From assembly GCF_008364825.1 (NCBI RefSeq), contig NZ_VTTO01000014.1, positions 89,396-153,395 on the forward strand: 64,000 bases of DNA, written 5' to 3'. Origin of the DNA: Azospirillum sp. B21 (GTDB lineage Bacteria > Pseudomonadota > Alphaproteobacteria > Azospirillales > Azospirillaceae). The number at the start of each line of letters is the position of its first letter. The first letter of the stretch is position 1. Below the pieces are notes generated by a model that was not told the origin of the DNA, searched no databases, and saw only the letters and a list, made by a program, of their open reading frames with translations. The translations under genes were made by a program, and so were the position numbers. This document shows, in pieces, positions 61,432 to 64,000 of this stretch.

Positions 61432-61495
61432 TCGTGCTATCAGGCAACAGAGGTATCGTGCTATCAGGCAACGAATCCTCGTGCTATCAGGCAAC
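61432..61495 (+). repeat. Three 17-bp iteron-like direct repeats after repA
   Basis: TCGTGCTATCAGGCAAC occurs exactly three times at 61432-61448, 61456-61472 and 61479-61495, spaced 24 and 23 bp, about two helical turns. This is the layout of RepA-binding iterons. They start 25 bp after the repA stop. A further cluster of CTAACTT units follows at 61540. Confidence 0.85.
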
Positions 61496-61539
61496 AAAAC
61501 CGGCCGCAAAGCTAATACTGGCGCGGGTTTCGGCCTCTC

Positions 61540-61568
61540 CTAACTTCCCTAACTTAAATACTCTAACT
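61540..61568. repeat. Short A/T-rich CTAACT repeats between iterons and parA
   Basis: CTAACTT at 61540-61546 and 61550-61556 and CTAACT at 61563-61568, in a locally A/T-rich stretch. In an origin region such a stretch could serve as DNA-unwinding element; it could also be an operator of the parA promoter. Confidence 0.5.
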
Positions 61569-61660
61569 GGTAGTAGCAGCGCCGCGCCTCGGTGGACAAC
61601 CGCCACAGGACGCGAAGCGCAGCGGCAACAGGCGGGCTTTCCGACACGGAGGGTCCGGTC

Positions 61661-62299
61661 ATGATCGTCGCGCTGCTCAACCAGAAAGGCGGCGTGGGCA
61701 AGACCACGCTCGCCACCCACATCGCCGGCGAGCTGGCGATGCGCGGGCAGTCGGTCATCCTGCTGGATGCCGATCCACAGGGCTCCGCGCTGGACTGGAC
61801 ACAGCGCCGCAGCCAGCAAGGTTTGCCAAGGCTATTTAGCGCCGTGGGCCTCGCACGCGAAACGCTGCACCAGGAAGCGCCAGAACTCGCCAGGCGGGCC
61901 GATCACGTCGTCATCGACGGGCCACCCAGGATCGCTGCCTTGGCGCGCTCCGCGCTGCTGGCGGCCGAGCGGGTGCTGATCCCGGTGCAGCCCAGCCCCT
62001 ACGACCTGTGGGCCAGCGCCGAGATGGTGGCGCTGATCCGTGAGGCGCAGGTGTTCCGGCCTGCGCTGCGCGCGGCCTTCGTCATCAACCGGCGCGTGAG
62101 CACCACCGTGATCGGACGCGAGGCCCGCGGCGCGCTGGCCGAGCAGCCGCTTCCTGCGCTGCGCGCGGAAGTGCATCAGCGCATCGTGTTTGCCGACAGC
62201 GTGGCCGCCGGCCGGCTTGCACGCGAGACGGCGCCAGACAGCGCCGCCGCGCGCGAAATCACCGCGCTGGTCGATGAACTGCTGCGGTGGCCGTCATGA
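61661..62299 (+). CDS. parA: ParA-family partition ATPase
   Basis: 212 residues. Deviant Walker A at the N-terminus (LLNQKGGVGKTTLATHIAGELA), Walker A' and B regions (VILLDADPQGSALDW, HVVIDGPPR), and the usual VLIPVQPSPYDLWASAEMVALI. Small ParA without N-terminal HTH. Works with ParB (53697) in segregation or in controlling transfer. ATG at 61661 with site GGAGGG. The stop overlaps the next start (ATGA), and two further genes are coupled in the same way. Confidence 0.95.
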   Translation: MIVALLNQKGGVGKTTLATHIAGELAMRGQSVILLDADPQGSALDWTQRRSQQGLPRLFSAVGLARETLHQEAPELARRADHVVIDGPPRIAALARSALLAAERVLIPVQPSPYDLWASAEMVALIREAQVFRPALRAAFVINRRVSTTVIGREARGALAEQPLPALRAEVHQRIVFADSVAAGRLARETAPDSAAAREITALVDELLRWPS

Positions 62300-62559
62300 G
62301 CACTCCTGCCAGCAAGCGCACGGGCAAGCGCATCGGCATCGGCGCTCGCCCGCCCGCGAATCCGCACGCCGAGGCGTGGATTCGCCAGGGCAGTGCCGAT
62401 GACCTCCAGAAAGGCGACCTCTACACGGCCCGCCTGACCCTCGACATCACGCCCGCCATGCGGGCGCGCATCAAGGTATCGGCCTTCACGCAAGGCGTGA
62501 CGGTGGCCGATCTGTTGCGCGCGCTGCTGGAGCGGGAATTCCCGGAGAAGTCCTCATGA
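62296..62559 (+). CDS. Small partner of ParA, ribbon-helix-helix-like
   Basis: 87 residues: basic start (MSTPASKRTGKRIGIGARPPANPHAEAWIRQG), then LYTARLTLDITPAMRARIKVSAFTQGVTVADLLRALLEREF, resembling a ribbon-helix-helix fold. A DNA-binding partner of the ParA protein is a sensible guess. ATG overlaps the parA stop; own stop overlaps the DUF2840 start. Confidence 0.85.
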   Translation: MSTPASKRTGKRIGIGARPPANPHAEAWIRQGSADDLQKGDLYTARLTLDITPAMRARIKVSAFTQGVTVADLLRALLEREFPEKSS

Positions 62560-63080
62560 ACACACCCGCCTCGACGGCTTCGGCACCGCCGTCCATCCCG
62601 CCTGTCGGCGTGGCCGACGGCGTACCGCTGACGCGCGTTGCGCTCGCATACATCGACCAACGCTTCGACCTCTACCTGCGCTTCGGTGATCCTGCCCGCA
62701 TCATCCGGTTCGACCGCTGGCGCCGCTGCGCGGTGTTCACGCCGAATGCGGTTCTCTGCCGCATCCGCTGGCAGGCCAACGACTACGGCACGATCCGCTG
62801 GCAGCTCATGGTGATGCAGGCGTGCATGCCGATGGATGGCGCGCAGCGCATCTCCGGCGTGCAACCTGGCGCGCGCCTCTTGCTGCACGCCGAGGGTGAG
62901 CAATCGGTGCGTGCCGTGCTGGCGCGCATCGACGCCATCGAGGCGCTGGGCATCACGCCTGTCGGCGTCTCGCCCGCGTACTGGCGCACGCTCGCCAACC
63001 GGCTCGCAGCGCACTTGCCGCTGCCCGAATACACCGCCGAGCGGCACGCCGCCTGGCTGGCCGGGAGGGCGCTGCCATGA
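62556..63080 (+). CDS. DUF2840 protein of the ICE
   Basis: 174 residues: LTRVALAYIDQRFDLYLRFGDPARIIRFDRWRRCAVFTPNAVLCRIRWQANDYGTIRWQLMVMQACMP, RVQPG-like GVQPGARLLLHAEGEQSVRAVLARIDAIEALGITPVGVSPAYWRTLANRLAAHLPLPEYTAERHAAWLAG. DUF2840 is always near traF and parA in these elements; function not known, perhaps transfer-related. ATGA overlaps on both sides. Confidence 0.93.
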   Translation: MNTPASTASAPPSIPPVGVADGVPLTRVALAYIDQRFDLYLRFGDPARIIRFDRWRRCAVFTPNAVLCRIRWQANDYGTIRWQLMVMQACMPMDGAQRISGVQPGARLLLHAEGEQSVRAVLARIDAIEALGITPVGVSPAYWRTLANRLAAHLPLPEYTAERHAAWLAGRALP

Positions 63081-63664
63081 CCGCAGTTTCCACTTCCGGC
63101 ACCGCGCCGCACCCTCGCTTGCGCGTGCGCGCTCGCCTCGTGCTGGCGGGCCTGTCCGCCTGCGGCCTCGCTGCGCTGGCCTGGGCGTCCTTCGTGCATC
63201 CGCTGCCACGCCTGACCTACAACCCGTCCGACAGCGTGGAGGTCGGCTGGTATCGCATCGATCCGCTCGACCATCGCACCAGCTCGCCACCACGTCCGTT
63301 GTCGGTAGGCAGCATCGTGCTGGTGCCGCTGCCTGCCGAGGCTGCCGCGCTCGCTGCGCAGCGCGGCTACCTGCCGACGCGCATTCCTCTGCTCAAGCGC
63401 GTGGGCGCGGTGGCGCCGCAAGAGGTGTGCATCGCTGACGGCAAAGTCCGCATCGACGGCGTGCCTTCAGCCGCCGTGCTGTCTGCCGATCGCTGGGGCC
63501 GGCCGCTGCCATCCCGGCAGCAATGCCACCGCTTGCGGCATGGCGAGCTGTTCCTCCTCAGTGTGACCAATCCGGCGTCGTTCGATAGCCGGTATTTCGG
63601 GCCGGTCAGCGCAGCTTCCGTGATCGGCGTTGCGCGCCCCGTCTGGCTGGAGTCGCGCCCATGA
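63077..63664 (+). CDS. traF: TraF-like S26-family signal peptidase
   Basis: 195 residues. One N-terminal membrane helix (LVLAGLSACGLAALAWASFV) and an S26 peptidase domain with the catalytic Ser in YNPSDSVEVGWYRID and Lys in PLLKRVGAVAPQEV, plus the conserved WGRPLP segment. TraF homologues cyclise or process the conjugative pilin in the periplasm. Start overlaps the DUF2840 stop by ATGA. It is followed by an uncertain frame at the window edge. Confidence 0.95.
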   Translation: MTAVSTSGTAPHPRLRVRARLVLAGLSACGLAALAWASFVHPLPRLTYNPSDSVEVGWYRIDPLDHRTSSPPRPLSVGSIVLVPLPAEAAALAAQRGYLPTRIPLLKRVGAVAPQEVCIADGKVRIDGVPSAAVLSADRWGRPLPSRQQCHRLRHGELFLLSVTNPASFDSRYFGPVSAASVIGVARPVWLESRP

Positions 63665-64000
63665 TGGCCACCGATTCGCTGCGCATCATCGTGCTATCGG
63701 GCGTGTCGTTCTGCTGGCCGTTGTCATGTCGTCGCGCGTGCAGTGCGAGCGCATCCGCGCTGCACTTCGCGCTGCCTCCGGCGCAGCCGTCCCACGTGCA
63801 GGCGTCTTGCCTCGAACACGGCTGGCCTGCGGCCATTGCCGTGTTCGCCGGTGCGCTGGCTGCTGGTGCAGCCTTGCCACCGGGCCGCAGTTGCCGGGAT
63901 CGAGAACCTGGGGGACAGGGGGAGGCAAATGCGGAAGGCAAGACAAAAGGACGCGGCACCGGGCCGCGTCGAAAGCCTGTCTGCACGTGGGGGCGGCGCG
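63661..64000 (+). other. Unresolved window-edge region after traF
   Basis: A frame from ATGATG at 63661 (overlapping the traF stop) stays open to the window end, but its codon use becomes erratic after about 20 residues (CRRACSASASALHFALPPA). An alternative start at 63929 behind GGGGGAGG opens MRKARQKDAAPGRVESLS, which resembles the basic N-terminus of a relaxase. In Tn4371-type ICEs the next genes are transfer functions and oriT, so either is possible. Not resolvable from this window. Confidence 0.35.

Larger units (their letters stand above)
41438..64000. mobile_element. Tn4371-family integrative and conjugative element (left part)
   Basis: Defined by the att site at 41438, a site-specific tyrosine integrase at 41621, and the ordered core DUF2958, DUF932, ParB, DUF736, XRE regulator, DUF2958, DUF2285, AlpA-like HTH, RepA, ParA, small partition protein, DUF2840 and TraF, which is the gene order known for this ICE family. 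Coupling-protein (TraG) and Trb mating-pair genes usually follow and would lie to the right. Cargo occupies 42817-50347, with lower GC and different codon use from the core. Gene content is typical of beta/gammaproteobacterial ICEs, so the host alphaproteobacterium probably acquired it by cross-class transfer. Confidence 0.9.

Noticed and set aside
61432..61495. CRISPR array from the three direct repeats
   Set aside because: Repeats are only 17 bp with 6-7 bp spacers and lie beside repA; iterons fit far better.

Overview
The window reads as a chromosome segment of a GC-rich alphaproteobacterium, most likely Azospirillum or a close relative (inferred from protein flavour, codon use and gene content, without any database search), into whose chromosome an integrative and conjugative element (ICE) of the Tn4371 family has inserted. 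The host part runs from 1 to about 41,437. The ICE starts at 41,438 and continues past the right edge of the window.

Host part. 1-7,426 holds a partial topoisomerase IB, a two-TM HAMP/SpoIIE-type phosphatase, small exported proteins, and a quinone stress pair (glutathionyl-hydroquinone reductase and WrbA) divergent from a LysR regulator with a clear LysR-type inverted repeat between them. 22,622 down to 7,555 is one long minus-strand type VI secretion (T6SS) transcription unit: TssL with an OmpA domain, TssM, TagF, VgrG, a DUF4123 adaptor/chaperone, PAAR, an FHA protein (TagH), a PpkA-like Ser/Thr kinase, then two exported alpha/beta hydrolases. Several joints are overlapping or nearly so, which suggests translational coupling. 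Sheath, tube and baseplate genes (TssBC, Hcp, TssEFGK, TssJ, TssA) are not in the window. 22,779-28,930 carries two exported caspase-like proteases, one with a WD40 propeller and one with a DUF4384 tail, around a glycine-zipper lipoprotein. 28,971-34,125 holds a GMC oxidoreductase, an EamA exporter and a CPA1 antiporter with a cyclic-nucleotide-binding domain. 34,311-36,649 is a likely T6SS lipase effector with an exported ankyrin-repeat partner as candidate immunity protein. OmpA, LysR and ClpB follow.

ICE. The poly-T tract of the clpB terminator contains TTTTTCAT, the recombination site known for Tn4371-type elements, so the left end can be placed to the base. Then come a tyrosine integrase, a YhcG-type (DUF1016/PDDEXK) protein overlapping it, a cargo region (43,999-50,347), and the conserved core: DUF2958, DUF932, ParB, DUF736, an XRE regulator, a second DUF2958, DUF2285, AlpA-like HTH, RepA with three 17-bp iteron-like repeats just downstream, ParA, DUF2840 and the TraF signal peptidase. 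Intergenic parts of the core are rich in strong hairpins and hold copies of a roughly 217-bp non-coding repeat.

The most interesting cargo is at 43,999-50,347. A WYL-domain repressor of the BrxR/CapW type (with a four-TM protein directly behind it) is divergent from a three-gene operon: an MBL-fold hydrolase, a 751-residue protein that fuses a ubiquitin-type E2 domain, an E1/ThiF domain and a JAB/JAMM deubiquitinase-like peptidase, and a second MBL-fold hydrolase. No ubiquitin-like modifier gene is visible. This is best read as a prokaryotic ubiquitin-like conjugation system, probably anti-phage or anti-plasmid, with an unusual composition.
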